Both the position numbers and the translations under genes were made by a program. The notes under the pieces are model-generated. The model was given only the letters and a program-made list of their open reading frames with translations. It was not told the DNA's origin and searched no databases. From Heterodera schachtii (Eukaryota; Nematoda; Chromadorea; Rhabditida; Heteroderidae), in assembly GCA_023374025.1 (NCBI GenBank), contig SIJG01000008.1:1914215-1978214 (forward strand): a stretch of DNA of 64,000 nt, given 5' to 3'. Shown one piece after another: positions 29,227 through 41,336 of the stretch (the stretch's first letter is position 1; each line of letters starts with the position of its first letter).

Positions 29227-30088
29227 GAGTAGAGCGGGACCGGGAATTTTGCAAAGACCGGGACCTGATAAGCCGAGACCTCGGTTTTTGTCAGGGACCG
29301 GGAAATTTAAAAAATCAAAAAAAAATTCAAAATTTTAGTTTATTCAAGTGAAAATAAGGCAATCCTTCGGAATTGCGGTCCCGAAATTTTTTTTTAAAAT
29401 TCGTAAGGCACTTTTTCTAGGCTTAAAAAATAAGCTAATCACGAATATGAAGTCGGATTTTGAAAATCTTTGATTATTGTCTATGATTTTTTATCGAATA
29501 CTTGATTTTTTTAAATCGATTTTCTGGGTTAAAAAAATATGTTGGTCACGATTGCTACGTCTTTTACGATAGTTCAAAAACAGAACACCGACCCGAACAC
29601 AGTCAAATTTGACGGCAGGTCAAATGAAAAGATGTCGGAATATTTGTGACTAAATCAAAACAAATAGTCAAATGAAATTCGATAAAAAATCATAGACAAT
29701 AATCAAAGATTTTCAAAATCCGAGTTCATATTCGTGATTAGCTTATTTTTTAAGCCTAGAAAAAGTGCCTTACGAATTAAAAAAAAAATTTTTCGGGACC
29801 GCAATTCCGAAAGATTGCCGAAAATAATACAAAATTAAATTCTTATTTTGTTTTTTATTTAATAAAATCCAAAAGTTAAAGCTAAATTAAATTAAATTGT
29901 TACTTTTAAAGAATTATATTAATTATTATTTTTAAATTTTTTCCTTTAACTCCAATTTTCTACACTAATTTTTCACTCAGACCCCCATTTTTTACCAGTA
30001 CTTATTTTTTCCCGTTTGCCCTACCGGCGCCGGGAATAGATTTTGAAAATCCGAGACCGGGAATTCCCGTCCCGGTCCCGCTCTACTC
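29227..30088. mobile_element. Large palindromic element with AGAGCGGGACCGGGA ends
   Basis: About 860 bp. Left end GAGTAGAGCGGGACCGGGAA, right end TCCCGTCCCGGTCCCGCTCTACTC. Inner arms at about 29348-29515 and 29660-29830 pair (GGCACTTTTTCTAGGC / GCCTAGAAAAAGTGCC; GCTAATCACGAATATGA / TCATATTCGTGATTAGC). The centre is near 29590. No protein frame. No clear target duplication found, so the class is open. Confidence 0.8.
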
Positions 30089-30440
30089 TAAATAAAAGGA
30101 CGACGGGGACAAAGTTGGGACTCATTTTAACGCCAATTCTTTAACCAATTGAAATTGAATGAGTAGAATTAGTGATCAGTGGTTTTTGATCCGATTGGCC
30201 AAAAAAGGAGACATAAACGGCAACTTTCGCCGGGAATGTTTTGTTTTATTGGCGTTAAAATTTGTGGAGGGGAAATTGAGAAAATTAATTATATAAACAC
30301 AGCACTGTCGCATAATGTGTGAATGTGAAATGCCAAAACGAAGAAGAAATGCGCCCAATCCGCTGCTGCTTTTGATTTTGTCACTCCGTCCGTGCCAATG
30401 TTTTTTTTTGGCCTTCCGTTTGTTCTTTCGTTCGCTCGTT

Positions 30441-33290
30441 TTACTCCTCTTTTTTGTTCATAAATGCGCCTGAATGGACGGACCGAATTGATCAGAAAAC
30501 AAAAATACATGAAACTGATCAGAATTCGCCGATTCATTCGCGGTGGGTTCTTATTTCTTATGGGATCGGTTTATTTGCCAATACTTTTTTTTCAAATTAA
30601 AACGACGGTCCCTACGCCCCCCCCCCCCCAAAAAAAAACTCACCGAACATTTCCACAGGGACCGGGAAAACGATGGTCGAATTGTGTTCCGCACTTTAAT
30701 AAAATATATTTTAATAAAGTTTTTGCAAATTCGAGCCTTACGCAATGCTGCTCAGTGCCTGCAGGTGGCGCAGCTGAAGTGCCACGGGGTTCGCTTGGAT
30801 AACATCGGCGGCCTCTTTCAGTGCCCTCGACGCCTTTGGTTTTTAATTTTCGTCATTTAAATTAATTAGCAGGGTGAATGTGATCGGGGTTTAATTCACG
30901 GGCAGTCAGTGATCGGTGATCAGGCCCAGCTGGCGCTGGTCGATCACCGACTGATCAATCCGAAAATGATCGGACAATTCCCAAAACCAAATGATCACCC
31001 GGAGAGATGATCGGTGCTTTTTTCATTGCGCCCGCTTCACTGATTCACCTTTTGCTCCCCTTCGGCTGCCACCACTTTTGCGCGCGCTTCCCGCGCCGCT
31101 TCCGCTTCTGCGGCCATTGCCCGCGTCAGTTGCTGTGGCAGGCGAATGTCCTTCACCTCCACGCGTTCCACCTCAATGCAAATTTGATGGCATTTCAATT
31201 TAAATTTCAAATTTCAATCATTCCCTTCACGATTTGCCCGTTTTTCTCACTTTTACACCCCAATGTTCGGTGCCTTCGTCCAAAATCTGAAAAATGCCAA
31301 CTTTAGTAATGAGTTTGTGCCAATTTCGTCGTCCCTCCCCAATTGTGCCACCGTTTCGCAAAGCTGCGCGATGGCCTCCCTTTCCGTCAGCATTTCCGTC
31401 AACGTTTTCATGCCAAGCGCATTTCTAAGCGTCGTTTGTGCCAACAATTTGGTGGAGTAAATGGCATCGTCCACATTGTTCACCTTCACAGATTCAAAGA
31501 TCAGCGCAAAAGTGGCAAAGGACAGACCGACGCGATTGGGTCCGAAGTTCGGAAGTAAACGACCGCGTCGACGCTGACAGTGACCGAGTCTTTGGACAGA
31601 ATCTCCTGGGGCGGCACAGCGTACGAAACCACCCTGAACAGGTCGAACTGTTTGCCAAACGAATCCGATTTTGATTAAGCCATTTAGAAAGTATCAAAAA
31701 TTCGAGGCTCAAAAAGGACTTTGATCAAAACCAGTGGGGGGGGGGGCAAACGATGGAATGGGTTGGCATTGACTGACTGACCTGAGGTCGATCTTTCTGT
31801 AGGTGTCGATGCACGGAATCTGACAAAGTGACGCATTGAAAAGGTGTTCGAATTCTGCTTTTATTTTCTTTTTTTTTCTTTCCCAAATTTACGACGACTC
31901 TTTTCGGCATTGCCTACCACAAAAATCATGCCGGGCCCCCGGGCGCCGCCAAAAATCAGTCGTCCGATTCGGAAGATGACCACTCGCTCGTACTCCTTGA
32001 TGACCTTCAGGCACACACACATAAAACAGAGGCATTTGGCCAAAGAAAGCAGTTCAAAAGAAACGAACATTGAGAAGGGAAAAGTGATGATGATGAGGAA
32101 CCAAGAGAGCACCAACAAAGCGTAACTGAACAAAAGTTGGGGGGGGGGGGAATGATCAATTGGGAAAATGGCCAATTAATTGGACAAATTGCACACCCGA
32201 AAATGGTGCCGAGATTCTCGTAATCTTGCGGCACATCCTGAAACGGCAAAATTGAAGAAAAAACAAAACAATAGTTTCTTTTTTTTTTCTTTTTCACCAC
32301 TCAAATCGTAGTCCCTGCTGGGGGACCAGAGCGTTTGGGCCCCCGTTTTTGGGCCCCGGGGTCGTTTGGGCCCCCGTTTTTGGGCCCCGGGGTCGTTTGG
32401 GCCCCAACCTAAAAATAGAAAAATGTGCATTTTTAAAAATTAAGATTCTAAAAACTAAGCCTGAGGGATCCCTCGCCACTTGGCATAAGTTAGCTTTAAT
32501 TAACATTCGCTCATTTTTTTTACAATTTTACTTATTCCAAATCCTATTATTTTTTAATTGTTAACCAATTTGATGTACATTCTGATTTGGACATTTTTCA
32601 GAAATGGCTAACCCAATTGCAACCAAAAACAAAAAGTAAAATTGTCTTACGAAGGCCACCTTTACACCTTCGCTAAAATGAGTTCTGATGGGTCAATTTC
32701 ACATTATTTTGGAGTTTCTCCGGGGAATTTCTCGCAACTATCGAATGAACCCGTGATTTTTTGTTTTATTGTCCAAATTACCTTATGAACCCGTGAATTT
32801 CTTTTAATTTTTACATTTTTTATTGTTAAAATTATTGTTGAATTTATTTTTAAAATGTTTATTTTACATTTTTATGCTGAAATTTAAAAAGTTGTTTTTA
32901 CTGTGATTTTTCATTTTTCTGTACTTGGGGCCCAAACGACCCTGGGGCCCAAACGATCCTGGGGCCCAAAAACGAGGGCCCAAAAACGGGGGCCCAAACG
33001 CGGGGGCCCAAAAACTGGGGCCCAAACGCCCCCGACTCCCCTGCTGGTATTCCCTTCCCTTTTCAATTTGAGGCGATTATTCAAGTCTCAATTAGCATTT
33101 TGATCATTTGATTTTGCCTTTCCGTCTGATCAATCGGCACTTTTCTTCCTTCACCTGCTGCGTGTTCGGTGCCACCCATTGCGGGTCGCCCCTTTGCTCT
33201 TTTGAGGCGGCCATTGGCCAAAAGTTGGCCAAGAAGCGGACAACGGGCGAATTTGAGCTGTTTTTTTTGGATTGCCTACAAAAATACACC
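30441..33290 (-). CDS. Stomatin-family (SPFH/PHB domain) membrane protein
   Basis: Integral monotopic membrane protein; nematode relatives (UNC-1, MEC-2, STO proteins) modulate ion channels in neurons. Exons in coding order: about 33280-33153 (basic N-terminus), about 32246-32206 (DVPQDYENLG), about 32175-31910 (hydrophobic hairpin SYALLVLSWFLIIITFPFSM, then KEYERVVIFRIGRL), 31820-31784 (IPCIDTYRKIDL), 31650-31550 (VPPQEILSKDSVTVSVDAVV), about 31489-31360 (YSTKLLAQTTLRNALGMKTL), 31289-31253 (ILDEGTEHWGVK), 31171-31051 (VERVEVKDIRLPQQLTRAMA), 30835-30747 (KEAADVIQANPVALQLRHLQ), about 30694-30645 (AEHNSTIVFPVPVEMF) and 30470-30441. All key PHB segments are present and full length. The intron at 32247-33152 carries a GGGCCC-rich element. 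Whether an intron lies within 32030-32110 is unresolved. Which paralog it is cannot be told here. Confidence 0.92.
30903..30962. repeat. Small palindrome rich in GATCA
   Basis: CAGTCAGTGATCGGTGATCA on the left pairs with TGGTCGATCACCGACTGATC on the right, across a short GC-rich loop, inside a stomatin intron. Could form a hairpin in the pre-mRNA. Confidence 0.6.
32318..33045. mobile_element. GGGCCC-rich inverted-repeat element in stomatin intron
   Basis: The left end (32318-32406) carries short tandem units of GTTTGGGCCCC and GTTTTTGGGCCCC; the right end (32930-33045) carries their reverse complements (GGGGCCCAAAC, GGGCCCAAAAAC). The AT-rich interior has no coding frame. The arms are thus arrays of 11-20 bp sub-repeats in opposite orientation, a foldback-like structure. 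Limits are approximate; no target duplication was identified. Confidence 0.75.
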
Positions 33291-33719
33291 TAAACAATGA
33301 GGGCTTAAATGTTTTGCAGAATAATTTGTCATAAAAAAATGCGAGGGAGGGTTATTTGGGGAAAAGCAATTTCTTAACAGTGCCAAATAAATTAAATAAA
33401 TAAATGTAAATGTAAATTAATGTTTCTGCATTGAATTTCCCTCATTATTTTGCCCTGTGGGCAAAGTGTGTGTTACTGGCGAAGGACGAATGAATGAGTG
33501 AATGAATTTACAAGCATTTGGACACAGAAACTTGGAGTGACAACAACGGCGGAGTTTGGGGGAAGGAAAGCGCAAATTGCCATGGAATTGGGTGATGGGC
33601 GAGGCGGAAAATGCGGACGGACGGCGGCGATGACAGCGGAAAGAATGAAAGAAGAAAAGCGCCGGGGGCGCCGAGGGACGAAGCGGAAAAGGGCCAAAGG
33701 AAGGGAGCGGGGGAGGGGA

Positions 33720-34760
33720 GAGGCGAGAGGAGGGGGAAGATAGAAAGAAGACAAAGAGAGGGTCAAAGGGGGAGAGCGGGGAGGGGAGGGAGGGTGGAGG
33801 GTAGAAAACCAGGGAGAGGGCCAAGGTTGAAAAGGAGGGGTCAAGGGGGGAGAGCGGGGGAGGGGAGAGAGAGTGGATGGTCTAGGGGGGAAAGGGGGAG
33901 AGAGAGTGGAGGGTCAAGGGGGAGGGGAGAGAGAGTGGAAAAGCAAGGGGGAGGAGAGAGAGGGGAGAGAGAGTGGAGGGTCAAGGGGGAGGGGAGAGAG
34001 AGGGGAGAGAGAGTGGAGGGTCAAGGGGGGAAAGGGGGAGAGAGAGTGGAGGGTCAAGGGGGAGGGGAGAGAGAGTGGAAGAGCAAGGGGGAGGAGAGAG
34101 AGGGGAGAGAGAGTGGAGGGTCAAGGGGGGAAAGGGGGAGAGAGAGTGGAGGGTCAACGGGGAGGGAAGAGAGAGTGGAGGGTCTAGGGGGGAGAGCAAG
34201 GGGGAGGAGAGAGAGGGGAGAGAGAGTGGAGGGTCAAGGGGGGAAAGGGGGAGAGAGAGTGGAGGGTCAAGGGGGAGGGGAGAGAGAGTGGAAGAGCAAG
34301 GGGGAGGAGAGAGAGGGGAGAGAGAGTGGAGGGTCAAGGGGGGAAAGGGGGAGAGAGAGTGGAGGGTCAAGGGGGAGGGGAGAGAGAGTGGAAGAGCAAG
34401 GGGGAGAGAGAGTGGAAGAGCAAGGGGGAGGAGAGAGAGGGGAGAGAGAGTGGAGGGTCAAGGGGGGAAAGGGGGAGAGAGAGTGGAGGGTCAACGGGGA
34501 GGGAAGAGAGAGTGGAGGGTCTAGGGGGGAGAGCAAGGGGGAGGAGAGAGAGGGGAGAGAGAGTGGAGGGTCAAGGGGGGAAAGGGGGAGAGAGAGTGGA
34601 GGGTCAAGGGGGAGGGGAGAGAGAGTGGAAGAGCAAGGGGGAGGAGAGAGAGGGGAGAGAGAGTGGAGGGTCAAGGGGGAAAGGTTGGTGGGTGGAAGAA
34701 GGAGAGGGCCAAGGCGGGAGAGAGGTGGGAGGTGGGGGGGGGGGGAGGGAAGGGGGAGGA
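33720..34760. repeat. Purine-only satellite with higher-order period
   Basis: G/A-only sequence built from GAGAGAGTGGAGGGTCAAGG and GAGAGAGTGGAAGAGCAAGG units. The landmark TCAAGGGGGGAAAGG recurs at about 34021, 34121, 34234, 34334, 34458 and 34571, so the higher-order period alternates between about 100, 113 and 124 bp. Long open frames on both strands (up to about 420 codons) arise because the repeat lacks stop words and encode only Gly/Arg/Glu or Ser/Leu/Pro strings. Confidence 0.9.
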
Positions 34761-36171
34761 CAAAAGAGGAAGATGATAATAAAAATAAATTGACAGTTAA
34801 TCATTGCAACATAAAATTTGAATTGTATAATTTAATCCGTGGGGAAAAAGATAGGAAAATGGAAAACCTTTTTTAAAAAGGGATATTGGAATTATGATTG
34901 AATGGAATGAAAAGTAATTCCCGAGAATTTTAAAATATGTTACACTTTTGGCATTTTGCACGAAACAAAAAGTGCCATTTTGACGAAAGTGAGCAAATAA
35001 TGGCGACGGATGCCCAAAGGGGCGACCGGCGAAGGGTGCCGTCGTTGGCCAAATTTATCGACTTTCGCCTTCCGCCGCCCCTTTCGCTCATTTGGCCACA
35101 AAACGGCGGCACATTTTGAAAAAATGTAAAAAAATAAACAATTTGGAATTTCATTTATGTAAAATGCAATTATAATATGAGATTAATCTTTATTGGTTAA
35201 CAATGTTATTGTGCAGTTTGTCTTTAATTTTAATTTTTTGCCCAATTGCCAGCAAAATAATCCGAAAACACTCTTTTTCGCTGTAATAATCACCCTTTTT
35301 GAGTGCTTTTGCCCCTCCAAAATTTAGATACCTAAAAATGTTTGGCCTCCCTTTCCTTCTTTCCCCCGGGGTTCGGTTCGGCTGTGCTTCTCCTTGGCTT
35401 TTCCTTTCCTTTGTGCCCTGCTGCTGCTTCTCTTTCCTCTTCCTTTCTCGTCCGATGCCCCAGGCGCTTCTCCCCGCCGGGCCATTGCCCCTGGGGGGAG
35501 GGGGGAGAGGGCGGGGTCGTATTTCGTTTGCCCCACCCTCGGCCAAAATCGAAAAATCGATTCCCCCCCCCCCCATTTGGTCGGCTCCTCCATTCATTTC
35601 ATTTGATGTCTTTTCGAGTATGGCAAAAAGAAAATGTGGGAAAAGTGGCAAAAAATAGGCAATAATTATAAAAAAATAAAAAATAATTTAAATGAAAAGA
35701 AAAAATAGGAAAAGGAGAGAAACATTGCGAGATTATGTCGAGAAAATTGAGAAAATACCAACAAAAAGGGAGAAGAAATTGAAAAATAAACAAACTTAGG
35801 GACCAAAAAGGGGAGAAGAAAACAATTTAACAAAAAGAGAAAAAAAAAAAGAATGTTTATAAAAAGTGCCATCGACAAAAAAGTATTATGAAGAGTTTTG
35901 TGAGTTTGGAAGAGCAAAAGCATTTAATAAAGAATGGACGGGCGGCACTCTCTTCGGCACGGATTGGCCAGAAGCTTTTTGAGACTCACTCTCGATACCC
36001 CAAAGTGCCAAAGTCCTTGACTTCTCGAGCTCCTCTCGATGCTCCAGGCTGTTTCTCGAGACTCTCGGTGCCGTTTCGGGTGTGCCCTTCCTCCCCCCCC
36101 CTTTCTTTTGGCATTGTTTCTCTTCGTCGTTTATGTCGTTTTGTCCCGCATTATTCCGTCTGTTCTGTCGT
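34761..36171. other. Noncoding, no gene recognised
   Basis: AT-rich with poly(C) tracts at 35565 and 36095. The open frame 35190-35651 (-) has no recognisable domain and no convincing splice context. The unrecognised minus-strand gene ends at 36172. Confidence 0.45.
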
Positions 36172-38480
36172 TTATGCCTTTTCCTTTTCCTTCCGCTCGT
36201 CCTCTTCTTCCGCGCCCAATTTCCGTCCTTCTCCGTTCCGTCGTTTGCCCTTTCTTTGCCGAAAACAATCGTCCAAAATTCGCTTCACCAATTGCGCCCA
36301 TCCCCCGGCGTCAATTCGTGCCGTCCCCGCGGCGCTTTTGCTCAACATTTTGTCCGCGTCTGCGGCATTTTGTACTTCGACGGCGCCGGCGCCCCTTCCG
36401 CCGTTGGCACTGTTCAGCACATCGATGGACAGGCGACTGAAAGTGCCAATGGATAAATGAAGTGATCGGAAGGAATAAAATTAAGTGATCAGCCGATTGG
36501 ACAGATCAGAAAAAAAGAGGGAAAACGAAACGAAAATTAAAAAACAACTCAAAAATTAAATAAGCGAAAAGCGTAAAATTCTAAAAATAGTAATCATTAT
36601 TTTGAAATGCGTTTTAGTTTTTTTTAATGAATTTCTCCCAATGTTATTAATTGATCAAAAATTTCATGGAATTCTTAAAACACAGAGTGAAAAAGCAATG
36701 CCAAATTTGCAAAATGAATCCGGTCAAAAGCATTGCGATGATCAGATTATTGCACAGTTTTTGCTCACCTTCCACGACGCCATGCGCGAAACTGAAAAGA
36801 AATTACTGTGCTAATTTGTAAGATCAGCGAATCGGTCAGATGACTACGGTATCGCAATTATCCGGTACCGTATCTCGGCCATGTCATTCGACCGTATGTT
36901 CCCCCGTTCCGTGCGCTTACCGTTGCGTAATCCATGGCACAAAGTGAGTCATCTTCGCAAATGTTTGTGACAGTGTTTATCCGCCGACGAAAGTCAGCCA
37001 CCGAATTAGGAGCAACGGTGGCGGAGACGGACAACGAGGACGGCGAGCAGCACGGGTCCAATTTTCGTGCCAAAATTGGCTTTACGGGGGTCGTCGACGG
37101 GGAGGGCAAAGGAACGACGGAATGTGCCGAAGGAGGGGGAGAGGGACGGCACTAAAACGGAAAAAGGGAGGAGGGGGGAATTAGCAGGAGAAGGGAATGT
37201 CAAAATAAAAAAAACCAATGATTTCGAGCAGCCTAAAAGTGCACCTCTTTTGCCGACTGTTCATTTCCCATTTGAGTCCCCACTGTTTCAGTCTGTGCGT
37301 CGTCGTCCACCGCCGTCGCCGGCGGTAGGACAATTGTTGGCACGGTGGAGAAGGACACGCGCTTCTTCGACCCATTTGTGGACGATGACGACGCTTTTGA
37401 GGAGGCGGACCACGAGTTGGCCTTGGGGCCGCGAGTGATCGGCGCCTCCACGTCCCTTTTCGGGTCCATAAAACAAATGTGGTGATCGGACAGCGACCGG
37501 CGGAGCACATCGGCCGGAAAACGACGATCTGAACTCACTGATTAGCACAAGGTCAACGCATTTTGGTCGCAAAAAAGGCACATTTCTGCAAAATGTTCGC
37601 CTGTCGCCGATTTGCTTCGCCAAACGGAAAATTCGCTTTGGTCAGCGATCGTCGCCGGTCGATGCGCCGCTGAAGCTTTTGGTGCAATTGGAAGAGATCC
37701 TGGGAAAATGGAGGATGGTAAAGTGGGGGCTTATCTCGGATATTCCAGGACAAAAATGGTCAATGCTCACTTCCGAACTAAGCATGAACCAAGAAGCGGG
37801 CAAAAGGTCGCCGTCCGGACACGCTTTGCCACGCCAATCCGACCGATTGAGCACGAAACGGTGGGTGGAGGAGACGGAGGAGTTCGACGAGGAGGAGGGA
37901 GGGGACAGACGCGGGGACGAACCAACGGAAGGGACAGGCTGAAGGCCAAGAAATTGACAACGATCAGTCAAATTCTAATCAGCAACTCAACAATCTATCA
38001 ATGTAGGTCAGTCTCTGCTCTGATCAGTGACTAATCACCCTACCAAGTGCTGATCAGCCTTTGCTCTAATTCATGACTGGTCACCCTACGATCACCTTAT
38101 CAAGTGTTGATCAGTCTCTGCTCTGATCAGTGACTAATCACCTACCAAGTGCTGATCAGCCTTTGCTCTAATTCATGACTGGTCACCCTGCGATCACCTT
38201 ATCAAGTGTTGATCAGTCTCTGCTCTGATCAGTGACTGATTGATTATCCTACCAGGTGCTAACCATTTCTGCACTTGTTCGATTTTCCGTCTTTCCCCCT
38301 TCAATTCTCATTTCGCTTTTTCCGCTTCTCTTTCCGACCTGTCTCAGGCGAAGTGCCGTTGATGTGGCCATTTGCTGCTGCTTCCGTCGTGCTGCTTTTG
38401 CCTGCTGCTGCTTTGGACACTGAATGAACTGTTGCTGCTGCGCGTCGTTTATCCGTCGATGAAAAAGCTTTCGATGGCAC
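36172..38480 (-). CDS. Unrecognised Ser-rich protein with KRVSF motif
   Basis: No family recognised. A chain of consistent exons is visible on the minus strand: about 38480-38335 (Ala/Ser-rich, ends SPETG before GTCGGA), 37941-37771 (SSSSNSSVSSTHRFVLNRSD), about 37700-37590 (DLFQLHQKLQRRIDRRRSLT), 37537-37245 (FMDPKRDVEAPITRGPKANS then SKKRVSFSTVPTIVL), 37151-36921 (PVKPILARKLD then DFRRRINTVTNICEDDSLCA), a short exon near 36784-36763, and about 36440-36172 (WAQLVKRILDDCFRQRKGKR then a Glu/Lys-rich end). The KRVSF sequence fits the RVxF docking motif for protein phosphatase 1, so a PP1-binding regulator is one hypothesis. The 5' end is not found. Long Ser runs suggest disorder. Confidence 0.5.
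37995..38265. repeat. About 102-bp tandem repeat rich in TGATCA
   Basis: Two full units plus a partial third, each containing CAGTCTCTGCTCTGATCAGT, CTACCAAGTGCTGATCAGCC and TTCATGACTGGTCACCCT. The copy starts are about 102 bases apart (for example GTGCTGATCAG at 38046 and 38148). It lies in an intron of the unrecognised gene. Confidence 0.9.
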
Positions 38481-38499
38481 AACGGAAAAATAGGCACGG

Positions 38500-41068
38500 C
38501 ACGACGACAGCGGACGGACAGTGCTAAGAAAACAGTGAACAAATGAATGTACAAAATGGGAGGGGAGAAGTGCCAAAAAAGGGGGGAGGGAATTGGCAAA
38601 AATAATGCCAAAAAGTGAAAAAAGCGGAAAATGAAAACAAATTAATGGCCAACAATGAAATTGATAGATTTAAAATATGATACACACAGAATTAGTTGTT
38701 GCCCCGCGCGCCAATACTCTCGAACGGTGCAACAAAGGGAAGGACAAACCGAAGAAGGGGGGGGGGGGAGGGGACGGAAGATGGATGGGAGGGGGGGGGG
38801 GGGAAGGGAATGACGCAAATGGAGGGAGTGATCAAATGGGAACCGATTGATGGAAATGATTGAAATCGAGTCCAACTTGGAGAGGGGCGAGGCCAATTAA
38901 AAGGAAATGTGTCCTCTAATTTGTAAGGGGAGGCTGAGAACGGACACAGAAAGCCCCACAGAATGGTCTCAGAGTGCAAAAGTGTGATCCCTTTTTGATC
39001 ATTCACATTGTGAGTGATCTGTGAATTTCGTCTTAAAATGGGAAGGGACAAATTGAAAAGGGCCGTTGTTTAAAGTATTCCTTAACCCCCCCCCCCCCCC
39101 CCCCATTTTGGCATTTGCTTCTTCCCCCAATTTTCTCTTCTCCGCTGCTTTACCTTCGCTTCTGTTCCAGCAGCACAAAAATTCGGAAAGTGTCGTCCTT
39201 TTGGCCAAATTTTGCTCCGAATTGTGCCGACCGATTGACACAATCGCCGGACGAATATTGGCTCCGATTTTAGAAGTCTTTTTTTGTTGCGCCATCAAAG
39301 GGACGGAAGTGAGGAAGAAGGAATCGCCATTGTCGTTGTTGATTTTGTTGTGGTTTTCGCAAATGTTGTCAAATGTTGTGGCATAAACATTTGTGGAAGG
39401 TGGCATCGAATTTTGGGACCAAAAGAACGGACAAATGGGCCAAGAGATGGACAAATGGGCGAAAGGACGGACAAATAGGCGAAGGGATGGATAAATGAAT
39501 TGTTTAGAAGAAGAAGCGTCCGCACTGAAAAGGGATGGCATTTGTGAGGAAAAGCGGAGACAATGGCATTTCGTTTGGTCATTTTTGGTTGTCATTAATG
39601 ACGCTTTTCTACCAATTAATGTTTTTATGTGCGCAAAACACCTCGGAAGACCAATTGAACGAATGGTGCTTAATGAGTGAGTGCAAAATGACAGCTGCGC
39701 CCGCGAGGGGCGAAGGAAAGCCCAAGCGAATGTTTCAGCGCAATGCGCCGCCCTTTCTGTGCCGGTTTTGCGCGCGATTAGCAGCAGCAATTAATGACAA
39801 ACTTTTCACTGTGCGAGGGGCGGCGGCGAATAGCAAAGGGACCGATCGATCAAATTAACGCAGCAATTTTTTAGGGAAATTTTAACGATGGAAATGGAAA
39901 AACGAGAACCATTTGGTGAGTTTAAAGTTTAAACTCCAAATTATCAAAATGGTTTCATAAATTACCCCCCCCCCCCTTAAAATTCTCTCATTTTCTTTCT
40001 CCCATTCATTCGTTTTCACTTTGTTTTCCTATTTTTGCGCAAATGAAAAAAGAAATCATTGGCTGATTAAATTAATCACACCAAACCCTTTATTTTTGGT
40101 TAATTTACTGTTCATTTGTCAGTGCCTTTTTTGCCTTCAAATTTCGACCGTATTAAATCGATTGGTGCGGAAAATTTGAAAAATGGGAACACGGACTTTT
40201 CAAAGAAGAAAAAAAAGGAATGGGGACGAATGGGAGGGGGGGGCATCATTAGCAGATGATTGGGGGGGGGGGGGGTAATGAACGCGGGTAATTAACGGGG
40301 GGGGGGGGTAACGGTGAATTGGGTCTTGATGAATGTTGTCAAAATGGTGACCGACCGATCGCCCACCCATCGTTTTCGCCCCGGGCGATGCCTTTCCTTT
40401 CCGAGTGCAAAAAGTATTACCTCTTTCTTTCTTTTTTTTAGATAACTTTCACGCTCTGTTAAAACAGAAAACATTTCTAAAGTTTTCATTTTATCTCCCA
40501 ATTTTTTGCCCCCCCCCCCCCCATTAAATCATTTCATTCATTCGATTTCCATCCGCGTGATTTTGGACCTTCTCAGCAGAGGAAGCGATTCAATGGAATT
40601 TTATGGGGTCAATCCTTTGCGTTTGGCCCTCAGTTATGTGAAGAAAAATAAAAATAAATAAAAATATTTTATTTGGATGCATTAAAATCTTACAGAAGAA
40701 AAGGGGGGAGGGAATTTGATGTGTCAACACACAAATTCCAAATGATTGTGTTGTTTTGTTATAATAAATAATGGTGCTTTGGGGTCGTCCTCTGTTTTCA
40801 ATTCCCCGCCGCAAAATCATTCGGTCCGTCCGTCTTTAATTCCCAATTTCAATCGCAAACAGAGAAAGGGCGAAGAGAGGCCAATTTGGGTGCATCTGAT
40901 GGGCTGATGGGACCCAATTTGGAGCAACTTCTGGGACATTTTGGTCCATGGGCAAGAAAATGCGTTGAATGTCCAAGATGAAACGAATGGACCGACCCGA
41001 CGGACGGAGGGGGACGATAAGAGACGGGGGAGGGACAGAGGGACACCCCCCCCCCTTTGGATGGTCTC
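38500..41068. other. Intergenic or unassigned, poly(G/C)-rich
   Basis: Contains many 9-16-base G or C runs (38760, 38795, 39090, 39965, 40260, 40300, 40510). A 263-codon open frame on the minus strand (38999-39790) has no recognisable domain. Short 20-22 bp units GGACAAATGGGCGAA occur about four times at 39428-39490. I cannot support a gene here. Confidence 0.4.
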
Positions 41069-41261
41069 TGACAAAGGAGAGGTACCCAAGTGACCGTGGG
41101 ACTTCCGAATGAAACTTTCAGGGTAGGTAGATTACCCCCCTTTTGTATTATAAAATTTTTTTTATTTTTGCTAAATGAAGCTTCTGGCTGAGATATGAAG
41201 CTTTTCCTTTTTGCCTGATCAATATCATTTACAAAGAATGAAAAGCCAATGTGAGCGTCGA

Positions 41262-41336
41262 TGGCCCAGTGGGTGTGCCTTCCATTCTTTTTTTTCTTCT
41301 TCTAAAGTTCAATTCCCCCACCCTGCAAATAATTGT
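41262..41336 (+). other. tRNA-like segment in left arm of outer element
   Basis: A-box-like TGGCCCAGTGGGTGTGC at about 41267 and B-box-like AGTTCAATTCC at about 41308, at roughly tRNA spacing with a T-rich middle. The acceptor and T stems do not pair well, so this is a tRNA-derived relic and not a functional tRNA gene. Confidence 0.55.

Noticed and set aside
33611..34876. 421-codon open frame (+) rich in Gly/Arg/Glu
   Set aside because: It is the purine satellite read through; the repeat lacks stop words, and several other frames are also long.
38999..39790. 263-codon open frame (-)
   Set aside because: No domain, biased composition, contains short tandem repeats and a Gly run from poly(C). 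It may include a real exon, but I cannot support one.
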